Origin: Streptosporangium saharense
Lineage (GTDB): Bacteria > Actinomycetota > Actinomycetes > Streptosporangiales > Streptosporangiaceae
Reading direction: 5' to 3'
DNA: 64,000 nt
NCBI RefSeq assembly: GCF_014203715.1
Contig: NZ_JACHJP010000011.1
Location: 1 to 64,000 of the forward strand
Shown piece by piece: positions 48,863 through 56,925 of the stretch. The notes beneath the pieces were generated by a model. That model did not search any database and was not told where the DNA came from. It saw nothing but the letters and a program-made list of their open reading frames with translations. Numbering within the stretch: the stretch's first letter is position 1; the number at the start of each line of letters is the position of its first letter. The translations under genes and the position numbers were made by a program.

Positions 48863-49206
48863 TTCTCGGTGCCTTTCCTCAGGGTGAAATAGAGGTCCAG
48901 GCCGTCCATGCGGCGTTCCCAGAGCCGCCGGTAGAGGTCGATCCAGGCCGTCACGTCGGTGAGGCGTTCGGGGCCGAGGCGGCACTGCCGTACTCTCCCG
49001 ACCTTCTCGGTGGCCACCAGACCTGCCTCTTCGAGCACCTTGACGTGTTTGGCCAGTCCCGTGACCGTGATCCCCGCGCGCTCCGCCAGTTGGGAGACGG
49101 TTGCGGGTCCCTCTCCGAGCCGGACGAGGATGTCGCGCCGCGTCCCGTCGGAGAGCGCCGCGAACGCACGGTCAAGAACCTCTCGCTGAACCATGTGGTT
49201 CACCAT
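48859..49206 (-). CDS. ArsR-family repressor
   Basis: A 115-residue winged-helix protein: AFAALSDGTRRDILVRLGEGPATVSQLAERAGITVTGLAKHVKVLEEAGLVATEKVGRVRQCRL. It lacks the paired Cys of metal-sensing ArsR proteins, fitting the subgroup that accompanies AHSA1-type SRPBCC genes. Two palindromes (49188-49229) overlap and precede its start codon and should be autoregulatory sites. It is coupled to the SRPBCC gene. Confidence 0.9.
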   Translation of the reverse strand: MVNHMVQREVLDRAFAALSDGTRRDILVRLGEGPATVSQLAERAGITVTGLAKHVKVLEEAGLVATEKVGRVRQCRLGPERLTDVTAWIDLYRRLWERRMDGLDLYFTLRKGTEK

Positions 49207-49229
49207 ATCGTCACTGAACCATATGGTTC
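49188..49229. promoter_or_regulatory. Twin ArsR operators
   Basis: GAACCATATGGTTC (49216-49229) is a perfect 14-bp palindrome. GAACCATGTGGTTC (49188-49201) is a copy with one mismatch, lying over the arsR start codon. Their spacing is 28 bp. Confidence 0.8.
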
Positions 49230-49244
49230 AACGTTTGTACGGGC

Positions 49245-49892
49245 TCACCACCGGTCCCAGTGCAGGACCTCCTCGCGCGGGATGCGGGGCGCGGGCTTGA
49301 AGTCGGTGCCGATGGTGAAGGCCAGCGGGACGAACGCCGCCAGCATGACCTTCTCGTACGGCACGCCGAGCACCCCGGCCAGTTCGCGTTCGAGGGGCGC
49401 CTGGGCGGTGGTCCACACCGTGCCCAAGCCGCGTGCCCGCGCAGCCAGCATGAAGCTCCACACCGCGGGCAGGATGGATCCCCACGTCCCCGCCTGCGTG
49501 ACCACCGGGGCTCGGTCGGTCCGCCCCTCGACGGCCGGGATGACGAACGCGGGCACCCGGTGGATGTTGGCGGCCAGGTGGCCCAGGCCGTCGAAGACCC
49601 GCGCGGTCGAGGCGGAGTTGTAGTTCATCCGCCACATGTCGCGTTCGGTCAGCGGCTCCCCGGTGCCCGCCGACAGGGCGCGCAGGAAGATGTCGGCCAC
49701 GGCGAGGCGCTGCTCCCGCTCGGTGACGACGAGGAAGTGCCAGCGCTGCCGGTTGCGTCCGGTCGGCGCCTGCACGGCCAGGTCCACGCACTCCTCGATC
49801 AGCTCGCGGGGCACCGGGCGGGTGAGGTCCAGGCGTCTGCGCACCGCGCGGGTCGTGCTCAGCAACTGGTCGGGGGTGAGGTTCAGGGTCAT
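49245..49892 (-). CDS. Nitroreductase-family FMN protein
   Basis: A 215-residue protein with the nitroreductase pattern: TTRAVRRRLDLTRPVPRELIEECVDLAVQAPTGRNRQRWHFLVV (phosphate-binding Arg and the Asn-rich FMN loop), SFMLAARARGLGTVWTT and LGVPYEKVMLAAFVPLAFT. It uses FMN and NAD(P)H to reduce nitro compounds, quinones or enones. It is divergent from the MarR gene at 50039, its probable regulator. Confidence 0.9.
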   Translation of the reverse strand: MTLNLTPDQLLSTTRAVRRRLDLTRPVPRELIEECVDLAVQAPTGRNRQRWHFLVVTEREQRLAVADIFLRALSAGTGEPLTERDMWRMNYNSASTARVFDGLGHLAANIHRVPAFVIPAVEGRTDRAPVVTQAGTWGSILPAVWSFMLAARARGLGTVWTTAQAPLERELAGVLGVPYEKVMLAAFVPLAFTIGTDFKPAPRIPREEVLHWDRW

Positions 49893-50038
49893 GGCGTGCC
49901 TCCATCGGGTGCTCTCTGGCCGCCCCGGGGAACGGCCGGTGGGGCGCTAGAACCGTATGGCCGTCAATCATCTACTGTCAAACTATCTTTGAGGAGACGA
50001 AGCGTCGATAGACTGGCGGTTCACCGAGGAGGAGAACG

Positions 50039-50491
50039 ATGGCGCGCACGAGCAGGGTGGCGTACTTCCCGCGTCTGGCGACCGAACGGCTGGACATCGC
50101 ACTGTGCCGGGCCTCGGCCGCCGTGGCCCGAGCCGCCGACGCGCACGCGACCGAGGAGGGTCTCGGCGTCGGGCAGCACCTCGTGCTCCAGATGCTCCAG
50201 GCCGTCGGCCCCTGTTCACAGCAAACTCTCAGCGAGGAGCTGCGCATCGACCGCAGCGTCATGGTCACGATCTGCGATGACCTGGAACGGGCTGGATACG
50301 CGCGCAGGGAGCGCAACCCCCGCGACCGGCGCTCCTACGCCGTCACCATCACCGAGCCGGGCCGCGAACGGCTGGCCACGGCCCAGGCCGCGGTGCCCGC
50401 CTTCCTCGACGCGACCTTCGACGCGCTGACCCCCGGGGAGCGCGACCAACTGGGCACACTTCTCGGCAAACTCCTGGGAACCGACGCCTGA
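50039..50491 (+). CDS. MarR-family regulator
   Basis: A 150-residue winged-helix protein: VLQMLQAVGPCSQQTLSEELRIDRSVMVTICDDLERAGYARRERNPRDRRSYAVTITEPGRERL. The start ATG 50039 has GAGGAGGAG 7 bp upstream. It is divergent from the nitroreductase gene (147-bp gap) and probably represses it. A Cys near the HTH (GPCSQQTL) could be a redox or electrophile sensor as in OhrR/DUF24-type regulators; this is speculation. Confidence 0.9.
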   Translation: MARTSRVAYFPRLATERLDIALCRASAAVARAADAHATEEGLGVGQHLVLQMLQAVGPCSQQTLSEELRIDRSVMVTICDDLERAGYARRERNPRDRRSYAVTITEPGRERLATAQAAVPAFLDATFDALTPGERDQLGTLLGKLLGTDA

Positions 50492-50757
50492 GAACCCGCA
50501 TTCCGGTACGGCGAGGCCACATCCCGGCCATGGCCAATATCCTCCCACATTCCCGACATGGGATCCCAAGGACAGCATAGATGTCCCTTTTATGACTAAT
50601 GCACGAAAAATGTTGACGTATCGTATGGCGGCAACTTCTAGTGGGTTTTGGGAAATTCGGCCAAATACAGAGAGAACGTCCGTTTGAAACGGCCGCCAGC
50701 CGGGGCCACGCTTTCAAAAGCCGAGCTTGATCAAGGTATGCGAGAAAAACTCACGTG

Positions 50758-50787
50758 TACCGAACGGTAGGAAGTTTCCAAACTTCC
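50758..50787. promoter_or_regulatory. Two abutting palindromes in the leader region
   Basis: TACCGAACGGTA (50758-50769) is immediately followed by GGAAGTTTCCAAACTTCC (50770-50787). Both are perfect dyads with a 2-bp centre. Abutting dyads are good candidates for operators of a dimeric regulator; no regulator gene is directly linked on this side except the MarR gene at 50039. Confidence 0.55.
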
Positions 50788-51003
50788 CACTAACTCCGTC
50801 ACAATGCGTAACGGTGTCAAAAATCGGCCAGACCGCCCGTATCCTTGGACTTGCGCCACTCCTGCCGTTAATGATTAGGTCTGCTGCATGAGGGGCGTGC
50901 CAACGTATGCGACGGATGAAATTCAAGCCGGATCAGTCGTCTTTGAACGGAAACAGAACCCCATAGGGTTCTAAGGCCCGGAACAACCAGCACCAGCCGA
51001 ACG

Positions 51004-51037
51004 GAAGACTCAGGAAGCAAACGCTTTCCGAGTCTTC
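51004..51037 (+). terminator. Strong stem-loop (terminator or leader RNA element)
   Basis: GAAGACTCAGGAAGC and GCTTTCCGAGTCTTC pair over 15 bp with two mismatches around an AAAC loop. It is followed by CTCCTGTGCC rather than a T-run. It lies 216 bp before the decarboxylase start and may terminate upstream transcription or attenuate the cluster. Confidence 0.5.
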
Positions 51038-51253
51038 TCCTGTGCCTTCGGTCGGTGCTCTTCCTCCGCGTTGGACCGTTCTACCCCCCGGGACGGACCT
51101 GCGAAGACACGAACGACGCCACTCGCCTCCAGGCGTCGTGAGTTCCTTTGTCGCTCAATGCAACACCGCAGAGAACGCATTTGTCCGTGAGAGCCTCACG
51201 CGCTCACAGGAAGTTCGAGAAGTCATTTTCGAATTCTGGCCCGAGTGTGACGT

Positions 51254-52855
51254 GTGAGCGTTCTCGAAACCGGATCAGTTGGAGCATCATTCGTGACGAG
51301 TTCTCTTTCCGATGTCCAGAGTCCATTTCCCGAGCCGACGACCGACGAGGCCATGTCCGGCCTCACCGCGGCCTTCGACCCGGGGCGTTTCCACGACGAC
51401 GCCATGGACATCGTCAACCGCCTGACGGCCTACCTGGGTGACCGGTCGGTCCGAGGGCTCGACCTCATCGACCCGGCGGTGCTGCTGAAGGCCGCGCGGG
51501 GACTGATGACCCCCGAACGGCAGCACGTCGCCGACTTCGACCCCGACCGGGTGAACCAGATCGTCAACCTGTACGCCGAGACGGGGATCCCGGTCCACTC
51601 CCCCGGCTACATGGGACGGCAGTTCTCCGGGGTGGTACCGCTGGCCGGTCTCATCGACCTGGTCAGCTCGGTGGTCAACCAGCCCTCCTCCTTCTACGAG
51701 GCCGGGCAGCTCCCCAACGTCGCCGAACGGCTGATGGCCGACGAACTCAACCGGTTCATCGGCTGGGACCGCGACCGGTTCGCCATGGTGACGACCTCGG
51801 GAGGCTCGCTGGCCAACCTGACCGCGCTGCTGGCCGCCCGCAACCGTGCCTTCCCGCAGATCTGGACGCGTGGCGCCGGTGACACCCCGGGGCCCCCGGC
51901 CATCGCGATCAGCGAGGACGCCCACTACAGCGTGACCAGGGCGGCCGGGGTGCTCGGCATCGGGGAAAGGCAGATCATCAGGCTGCCCGCCGACCGGACC
52001 GGGCGGATCCGTCCCGACCTGGCCGAACCCGTGCTGGAGGAGGCGCGCGAGCGCGGCCTGCGGCCGTTCTGCCTGGTGGCCTCGGCGGGAACCACCTCGA
52101 TGGGCGCCTTCGACCCGCTGGAGGAACTCGCGGACCTGGCGCGCCGCCACGAGCTGTGGCTCCACGTGGACGGGGCGCACGGGGCGAGCCTGCTGCTGTC
52201 GGACCGGCACCGGGACAAGCTGCGCGGCATCGAGCACGCCGACTCGCTGACCTGGGACGCCCACAAGATGCTGTTCATGCCGGCGCCGTGCACGCTGCTG
52301 TTCTACCGCGACAAGACGGCGGCACACGGCGCGTTCAAGCAGCGCGCCAGCTACGTCTTCGACGAGGAACCGGACATCTACAGCGCCTACGACAGCGCCG
52401 ACAAGAACTTCGAATGCACGAAACGGCCGATGATCATGCCGCTGTGGACGGTCTGGTCGGTCTACGGCCAGGCGCTGTTCGCACAGAAGATCGACCGGCT
52501 GTGCGAGATGACCCGGCAGGCACACCGGATGATCTCCGCCGAACCCGACTTCGCCGTGGCGCACGAACCGGAGTCCAACATCCTGTGCTTCCGGTACCTG
52601 CCGGACGGCATGGACCCGGCGGCCGCGCACCGGCTGCAACTGGAGATCCGCAACCGGATCCGGGGCGGCGGACGCTTCTTCATCTCCAAGGTCGACATCC
52701 ACGGGGTGGCGGCACTGCGGGTGGTCGTGATGAACCACCTGATCGAAGCCGACCACCTGGCCATGCTCATCGCCGAGATCAGGGACATCGGGCAACAGGT
52801 GCTGCGCGAGAGCGCCACGGCCCGGCACGACCAGCGGAACGGGAGTCACTCATGA
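51254..52855 (+). CDS. PLP-dependent amino-acid decarboxylase (group II)
   Basis: A 533-residue enzyme that removes the carboxyl group from an amino acid to give an amine. Family marks are PGYMGRQFSGVVPLAGLIDL, NQPSSFYEAGQLPNVAERLM, TTSGGSLANLTALLAARNR, His224 in DAHYS, Asp306 in LHVDGAHGAS, and the Schiff-base Lys338 in SLTWDAHKMLFMPAP. It is closest in style to diaminobutyrate/aspartate/glutamate-type decarboxylases, but the substrate cannot be read. GTG 51254 gives the longest fold-consistent start; GTG 51293 and ATG 51353 are alternatives, and no strong ribosome site is visible. ATG of the next gene overlaps its stop. Confidence 0.85.
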   Translation: MSVLETGSVGASFVTSSLSDVQSPFPEPTTDEAMSGLTAAFDPGRFHDDAMDIVNRLTAYLGDRSVRGLDLIDPAVLLKAARGLMTPERQHVADFDPDRVNQIVNLYAETGIPVHSPGYMGRQFSGVVPLAGLIDLVSSVVNQPSSFYEAGQLPNVAERLMADELNRFIGWDRDRFAMVTTSGGSLANLTALLAARNRAFPQIWTRGAGDTPGPPAIAISEDAHYSVTRAAGVLGIGERQIIRLPADRTGRIRPDLAEPVLEEARERGLRPFCLVASAGTTSMGAFDPLEELADLARRHELWLHVDGAHGASLLLSDRHRDKLRGIEHADSLTWDAHKMLFMPAPCTLLFYRDKTAAHGAFKQRASYVFDEEPDIYSAYDSADKNFECTKRPMIMPLWTVWSVYGQALFAQKIDRLCEMTRQAHRMISAEPDFAVAHEPESNILCFRYLPDGMDPAAAHRLQLEIRNRIRGGGRFFISKVDIHGVAALRVVVMNHLIEADHLAMLIAEIRDIGQQVLRESATARHDQRNGSHS

Positions 52856-54393
52856 CAATCACAGATCTGGACATCGCCGCCTCCGCGCGGCTGGCGACGC
52901 AGCTGATCCCCGAGGAGGAGCTGCGGCCCCGCTCGGTCGACGACGTCACCCGGCTGACGTCGTTCGCGGACAGGCTCGACGAGTGCGCGCGGCTCACCGG
53001 CGTGCCGTACTCCGAGACCCCGCTCGACCTGCAGAACGCGCTGGTCTTCCGCCGTCTGCAGCAGCTCGTCGGGATCTCCCTGCTCAACCCGCTGTGGCGC
53101 GAGCGGCTGCACTACTTCGGCATCCGCGACGTCCCCGCCGACATGTCCGAGTGGGAGCGGATCCCGCTGTCGGACAAGATCGTGCAGCGGGACATGTTCA
53201 TGGGCCCGAGGGCCGGGATGGTCGTCCCGCTCGACCGGGGCGGATTCGAGGTCGTGGCCAGCGGCGGCACCGGTGACGGCACGCCCCTGGAGATCGTCTA
53301 CTCCCTGCGGGAGCTGCGCGACACCTACCGCATCTCCGGGGCGTTCATGGGCGCCTACCAGCTCAACCGCTACCTGCGCGGTCCCGCGCCGCGCTGGCTG
53401 TTCACCACCCTGGCCGACTACCAGATGTGGAGCAGCGGGACCATGGTCGGCGGCGTCCTGGCGAACGTCCCGGGGGTCAACTACATCGGCGCGGGGCCGG
53501 TGAGCGCGCCGGTGCTGGAGCACATGTTCTCCTACCCGGGCCACAAGGCGCTGATGGGCATCACCGCGGGCATCGCGATCCTGCCCGAGCTGGGCGCGAA
53601 CCTGTCCCCGCAGGCCAGGGCCGACTTCAGGGTCGCCATGTACGGCAGCGGCTCCCTGCCGCAGCGCAAGCGCGACGAGCTGCAGGCGTTCTTCCCCAAC
53701 GTGTCGATCCTCAGCTACTTCGCCGCGACCCAGGCCGAGTGCGTGGGCCTCCAGCTCGACCACACCTCGCCCGCGCTGTCGGCCGTACCCGGCCTGCACC
53801 TGGTCGAGATCGTGGACGAGTACGGCCGCGCCGTCGCCGAGGGCGAGGAGGGCGAGCTGGTCGTCACCCGGCTGCACGCCGACGAGACGCCGCTGCTGCG
53901 CCTCAAGCTCGGCGACCGGATGATCCGCCGCCCCGCCCTCGACGGCCCCGGGCTGCGCACCGAGCGGTTCGAGTTCGCCGGACGCACCGCCGACGTGCTG
54001 CACCTCAACGACAGCCAGTACTCGGCGACGATGGCGTACGCGGCCCTGCGCACGCGGCTGCGCTCCGTGACCGGCATCGACCTGGACCTGATCGCGCACG
54101 AGGTCCAGTTCCACAACCACCGTGAGGACCGCACCCTCACCCTGCTGGCCGCGGTGGACGACGTCGAGGGCACGACCGCGACCGTCGAGCGGGCCCTGGG
54201 CCAGAGCGGGACGCGGCGGCTGTTCGTCCAGGCGTTGCCCGCCTCCCTGTCGCTCTTCAACGACCGGGAGGCCAACGCGGCCTCCATCGAGCAGATCGGC
54301 TACGGATTCCAACTGGAGTTCGTCGCGCCCTCGTCGCCGAGGATCGAGCGGACCACCGTCGGCAAGACGCCCCTGGTCAGAGACCGGGGCTGA
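52852..54393 (+). CDS. Adenylate-forming enzyme, phenylacetate-CoA-ligase (PaaK)-like
   Basis: A 513-residue member of the ANL superfamily. Visible are the phosphate loop VASGGTGDGTPLEI (residues 135-148), YGSGSLPQRKRDELQAFFP, SYFAATQAECVGLQ (A5-like), GELVVTRLHADETPLLRLKLGDRM (A8/hinge region) and the terminal TTVGKTPLV with Lys505 where PaaK has its catalytic Lys. It should activate a carboxylate with ATP and pass the acyl group to CoA or an amine. It is coupled to the decarboxylase by ATGA. No carrier protein or condensation domain is nearby. Confidence 0.8.
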   Translation: MTITDLDIAASARLATQLIPEEELRPRSVDDVTRLTSFADRLDECARLTGVPYSETPLDLQNALVFRRLQQLVGISLLNPLWRERLHYFGIRDVPADMSEWERIPLSDKIVQRDMFMGPRAGMVVPLDRGGFEVVASGGTGDGTPLEIVYSLRELRDTYRISGAFMGAYQLNRYLRGPAPRWLFTTLADYQMWSSGTMVGGVLANVPGVNYIGAGPVSAPVLEHMFSYPGHKALMGITAGIAILPELGANLSPQARADFRVAMYGSGSLPQRKRDELQAFFPNVSILSYFAATQAECVGLQLDHTSPALSAVPGLHLVEIVDEYGRAVAEGEEGELVVTRLHADETPLLRLKLGDRMIRRPALDGPGLRTERFEFAGRTADVLHLNDSQYSATMAYAALRTRLRSVTGIDLDLIAHEVQFHNHREDRTLTLLAAVDDVEGTTATVERALGQSGTRRLFVQALPASLSLFNDREANAASIEQIGYGFQLEFVAPSSPRIERTTVGKTPLVRDRG

Positions 54394-54441
54394 GCGCCTG
54401 ACCGTCCAGGCGCCCGAATGACACCCGACACGGGAGGACAG

Positions 54442-54993
54442 ATGAAAGAGAAGGTCAACATCATTGTGATGGTCGACGCCGTCGGGGCGTTGTCCGACCG
54501 GACCCTGCACAACGGCAATCTCTCGCTGATCGACGACAGCACGGCCGGGAGCCGCCACCAGGGGACCCCCGACCTCGTCACGGCGGTGGTTCCCGGGCAG
54601 GTCGTCCACTGGACGCCCATCCACGTGGACGTGCAGACCCCGGTCGAGATCCAGTCCATCGAGTTCCTGTCCGGCGCCGCCGTACCGCCCCCCGCGGAGA
54701 CGGCACCCGAACCGGCCTCTGACTGGACGGCCGACGAGGCCGCCCCCGGCGGGACGGCCGGGGAGCCCGCGGCGTCGTACCCGGTCGCCTCGTACCCGGT
54801 GGAGGTGCCCGTCCCCGCCGTGGACGCCACGGCCTCCAACGGATTCAAGAACGGCGACCTGCTGGTGTGGGAGGGCGTCGTGCCCTACGACATGGTGCCC
54901 GGCGTTCCCTACCGGTACCGGCTCTCCCTCAAGCTCCACGAAGGACCCAACAGCGTGCTGTACGTCGACTCGCCCGCGCTGCTGCGCGTGTGA
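54442..54993 (+). CDS. AidA/PixA inclusion-body-like protein, paralog 1
   Basis: A 183-residue protein. The N-terminal strand/motif is VNIIVMVDAVGALSDRTLHNGNLSLIDD, then QGTPDLVTAVVPGQVVHWTPIHVDVQTPVEIQSIEF. The C-terminal motif WEGVVPYDMVPGVPYRYRLSLKLHEG ends YVDSPALLRV. The same order of motifs occurs in AidA/PixA (PF12306) proteins, known from protein inclusions in Xenorhabdus and from quorum-regulated genes of other proteobacteria. A Pro/Ala-rich linker at about 80-125 is unique to this copy. ATG 54442 follows GGAGG; ATG 54418 would add eight residues. Confidence 0.65.
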   Translation: MKEKVNIIVMVDAVGALSDRTLHNGNLSLIDDSTAGSRHQGTPDLVTAVVPGQVVHWTPIHVDVQTPVEIQSIEFLSGAAVPPPAETAPEPASDWTADEAAPGGTAGEPAASYPVASYPVEVPVPAVDATASNGFKNGDLLVWEGVVPYDMVPGVPYRYRLSLKLHEGPNSVLYVDSPALLRV

Positions 54994-55018
54994 ATCCTGT
55001 TCCGCGAAAGGCGGTCTC

Positions 55019-55801
55019 ATGGCCCAGCAACACGGCATCATCGTGCTCTTCGATGTCGAGAACGCGCTCAGGACGCGCTCGCTCGACGGGAACACGTACT
55101 GGTTCGACAACATGAAGTTCCTCGGCTCGACGGGGGTGGGAACCGAGCACCTGGAGACGATCGTGCCCGGCACCTACTTCCTCGACGGGTCGCAGGCCAC
55201 CGAGCAGGTGCTGAACTGGCTGCCCGCGGCCCTGGGGTCCATCCCCCCGACGGTGCCGCGCAACTACCTGGCCGAGCAGGGGCGCGCCGAGGAGCGGCGC
55301 ACCCTTGACGAACTGGCCGCCCTCAACACCGAGGGCGGCGTGAACGAGGCCGACGTCAAGCGGCTGCAGGAGCAGGTCGGCACGTACGCCGAGGACCCGG
55401 GCGGGCGCGGGTTCACCGCGGCCAAGGTGCTGGACGTCACCGGCAAGGCCACCAGCAGCTCCGACGCCTACAACTACCCCGCCCCGGTGATCACCGACAT
55501 CACCGGTCAGGCCGTCGCCGAGAAGATCATCTACCCGGCCCAGTACGGCTCGCCCGACATGGTCTACGACGGCTGGTACTGGGCCGCGACCGTGGACACA
55601 AGCAGGCCCGGGGTCTACCCGTACACCCTGCACGTCCAGCTACACGAGCTGGTCAAGCGCAACGGCGAGCTGGTCTGGGAGTCCGTCGACCTGACCTGCG
55701 AGTCGAGCCTGAAGATCATCACGGATCCGAAGCGCAACGGGTTCACCGGCGCCGGGCTGGGTGTTCTTCCCCTCCCACCCGTCCCCGCCCCCGCCGGCTG
55801 A
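55019..55801 (+). CDS. AidA/PixA inclusion-body-like protein, paralog 2 (long form)
   Basis: A 260-residue copy: HGIIVLFDVENALRTRSLDG, STGVGTEHLETIVPGTYFLD, and the conserved C-terminal block WYWAATVDTSRPGVYPYTLHVQLHEL. Between them lies an extra segment of about 90 residues with a charged helix (NTEGGVNEADVKRLQEQVGTYAED), absent from the other three. The C-terminus is extended (SLKIITDPKRNGFTGAG...). The start ATG 55019 follows AAAGG. It may be the adaptor or regulatory member of the set. No signal peptide is present. Confidence 0.65.
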   Translation: MAQQHGIIVLFDVENALRTRSLDGNTYWFDNMKFLGSTGVGTEHLETIVPGTYFLDGSQATEQVLNWLPAALGSIPPTVPRNYLAEQGRAEERRTLDELAALNTEGGVNEADVKRLQEQVGTYAEDPGGRGFTAAKVLDVTGKATSSSDAYNYPAPVITDITGQAVAEKIIYPAQYGSPDMVYDGWYWAATVDTSRPGVYPYTLHVQLHELVKRNGELVWESVDLTCESSLKIITDPKRNGFTGAGLGVLPLPPVPAPAG

Positions 55802-55835
55802 TCCGGCCGGAACGTCTTCGAAACGGAGGAGCCGC

Positions 55836-56285
55836 ATGCCCCCGAGAGCCAGACAGCCCCAGCGCCGGCCCGCCCGGCCCGTGACGATCACCGCGGTGGT
55901 CGATCCCGTGGCCGCGCTCGCGTCGGAGAACCTGGACGACAACCTCTACCTCTACGACACCAACAGGGCCGCCGGGTCCACCGGTTTCGGCACCCCCGGG
56001 CTGCGCAGCCTGGTCCGCAAGGGCGACACCCTGCTGTGGAACGTGCTCCCGCTGGAGTGTGAGACCTACGTGTCCCTCACCGGCATCGAGATCGACCCGC
56101 AGATCGCCGAGCCCGTGCGGAAGGTCTACCCCGGAACCGACATCGCGTTCTGGACCGCCGAGGTCAAGCAGGACATCACCGAACCGGTCCCCTACCGGCT
56201 CTCGTTCCTGCTCGGCACCGTCAGCACGCCGTTCACCCCCACCGCCAGGCCCACCCTGGCCGGTCCCGCCCCAGAGGGAAGGTAG
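55836..56285 (+). CDS. AidA/PixA inclusion-body-like protein, paralog 3
   Basis: A 149-residue copy with a basic N-terminal tail (PPRARQPQRRPARP), then TAVVDPVAALASENLDDNLYLYDT, STGFGTPGLRSLVRKGDTLLWNV, VSLTGIEIDP, and the C-terminal block WTAEVKQDITEPVPYRLSFLLG. ATG 55836 follows GGAGGA by 5 bp. Only 34 bp separate it from paralog 2 and 4 bp from paralog 4. The basic tail might bind nucleic acid or an acidic partner; this is inference. Confidence 0.65.
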   Translation: MPPRARQPQRRPARPVTITAVVDPVAALASENLDDNLYLYDTNRAAGSTGFGTPGLRSLVRKGDTLLWNVLPLECETYVSLTGIEIDPQIAEPVRKVYPGTDIAFWTAEVKQDITEPVPYRLSFLLGTVSTPFTPTARPTLAGPAPEGR

Positions 56286-56289
56286 GCCG

Positions 56290-56838
56290 ATGACCCAGGA
56301 ATACGCGGCCACGGACTTCGCCGAGCGCGGCCAGCTCAACTCCGTCCAGCTCAACGTGGTGACCCTCGTCGACATGGAGAAGGCCGCCGCGACGAAGTCC
56401 CTGGACGGCTGTCTCTACATGATGGACAACAGCGTCGGCGGTGTCGGCCAGGGCGGTGACCACCTGGAGACCATCTGCAAGCAGGGCCAGGTGATCAACT
56501 GGATCATCCGTCCGATCGACATGCACCGCCGTGCCGACGGCACCTGGCCCCCGATGCCGAAGATCAACAACCTGGTCTTCCTCGACGTCGAGAAGGGTGA
56601 CGAGGACGACGTCGCCGAGCGCCGGATCATGACCGAGCTGAAGGTCTACGGCGGTCCCGACCGGATGCGTGACGAGTACACCGCCGTCTACTACTACTGG
56701 GCGGGCGCGGTGCTGAGCGACGCCAAGCCGGGCGTCTACCGCTACCGGTTCGTCCTGGAGCTGGAGAAGGAGCACGGCACCGACAAGCTGTACCTGAACT
56801 CGGTCCGCTACCCCGCCCTGCGGGTCCTGCCGGTCTGA
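56290..56838 (+). CDS. AidA/PixA inclusion-body-like protein, paralog 4
   Basis: A 182-residue copy: LNVVTLVDMEKAAATKSLDG, YMMDNSVGGVGQGGDHLETICKQGQVINWIIRPID, INNLVFLDVEKGDEDDVAE and the C-terminal block YYYWAGAVLSDAKPGVYRYRFVLELEK ending RYPALRVLP. It is closest to the general family pattern and unusually rich in Tyr, Met and Asp. The start ATG 56290 is 4 bp after the previous stop, with GGAAGG upstream. A strong terminator follows, so it closes the operon. Confidence 0.65.
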   Translation: MTQEYAATDFAERGQLNSVQLNVVTLVDMEKAAATKSLDGCLYMMDNSVGGVGQGGDHLETICKQGQVINWIIRPIDMHRRADGTWPPMPKINNLVFLDVEKGDEDDVAERRIMTELKVYGGPDRMRDEYTAVYYYWAGAVLSDAKPGVYRYRFVLELEKEHGTDKLYLNSVRYPALRVLPV

Positions 56839-56844
56839 CGATCA

Positions 56845-56876
56845 CCCTCCGTGCCGGTCACGGCCGGCACGGAGGG
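56845..56876 (+). terminator. Rho-independent-like terminator of the cluster
   Basis: CCCTCCGTGCCGG and CCGGCACGGAGGG pair perfectly over 13 bp with a 6-base loop, 7 bp after the last stop, followed by GTTT. It is probably also used by the convergent GNAT gene. Confidence 0.85.
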
Positions 56877-56925
56877 GTTTACGGGTGCCACGTGGCGTCG
56901 TGGTTCGGCGGCGCCACGCGAGGAA

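Larger units (their letters stand above)
50492..51253. other. Long non-coding leader before the decarboxylase cluster
   Basis: There are 762 bp without a credible gene. Short frames here (for example 50714-50926 minus and 51042-51257 plus) lack ribosome sites and codon bias. The stretch from about 50575 to 50960 is visibly richer in A and T than its surroundings. It holds two adjacent perfect palindromes (50758-50787) and a strong imperfect stem-loop (51004-51037). A promoter with a long 5' untranslated region for the 51254-56838 cluster is the most natural reading. Confidence 0.6.

Noticed and set aside
50714..50926. 70-codon minus-strand frame in the leader region
   Set aside because: No ribosome site, AT-rich codons unlike neighbours, and it crosses the palindromes; treated as non-coding.
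51042..51257. 71-codon plus-strand frame before the decarboxylase gene
   Set aside because: No convincing ribosome site and no homology pattern; it overlaps the decarboxylase start in another frame.
52846..55173. 775-codon minus-strand frame opposite the ligase and first paralog
   Set aside because: Antisense of well-supported genes; composition (Asp/Gly/Val/His/Arg) is typical of high-GC reverse frames.
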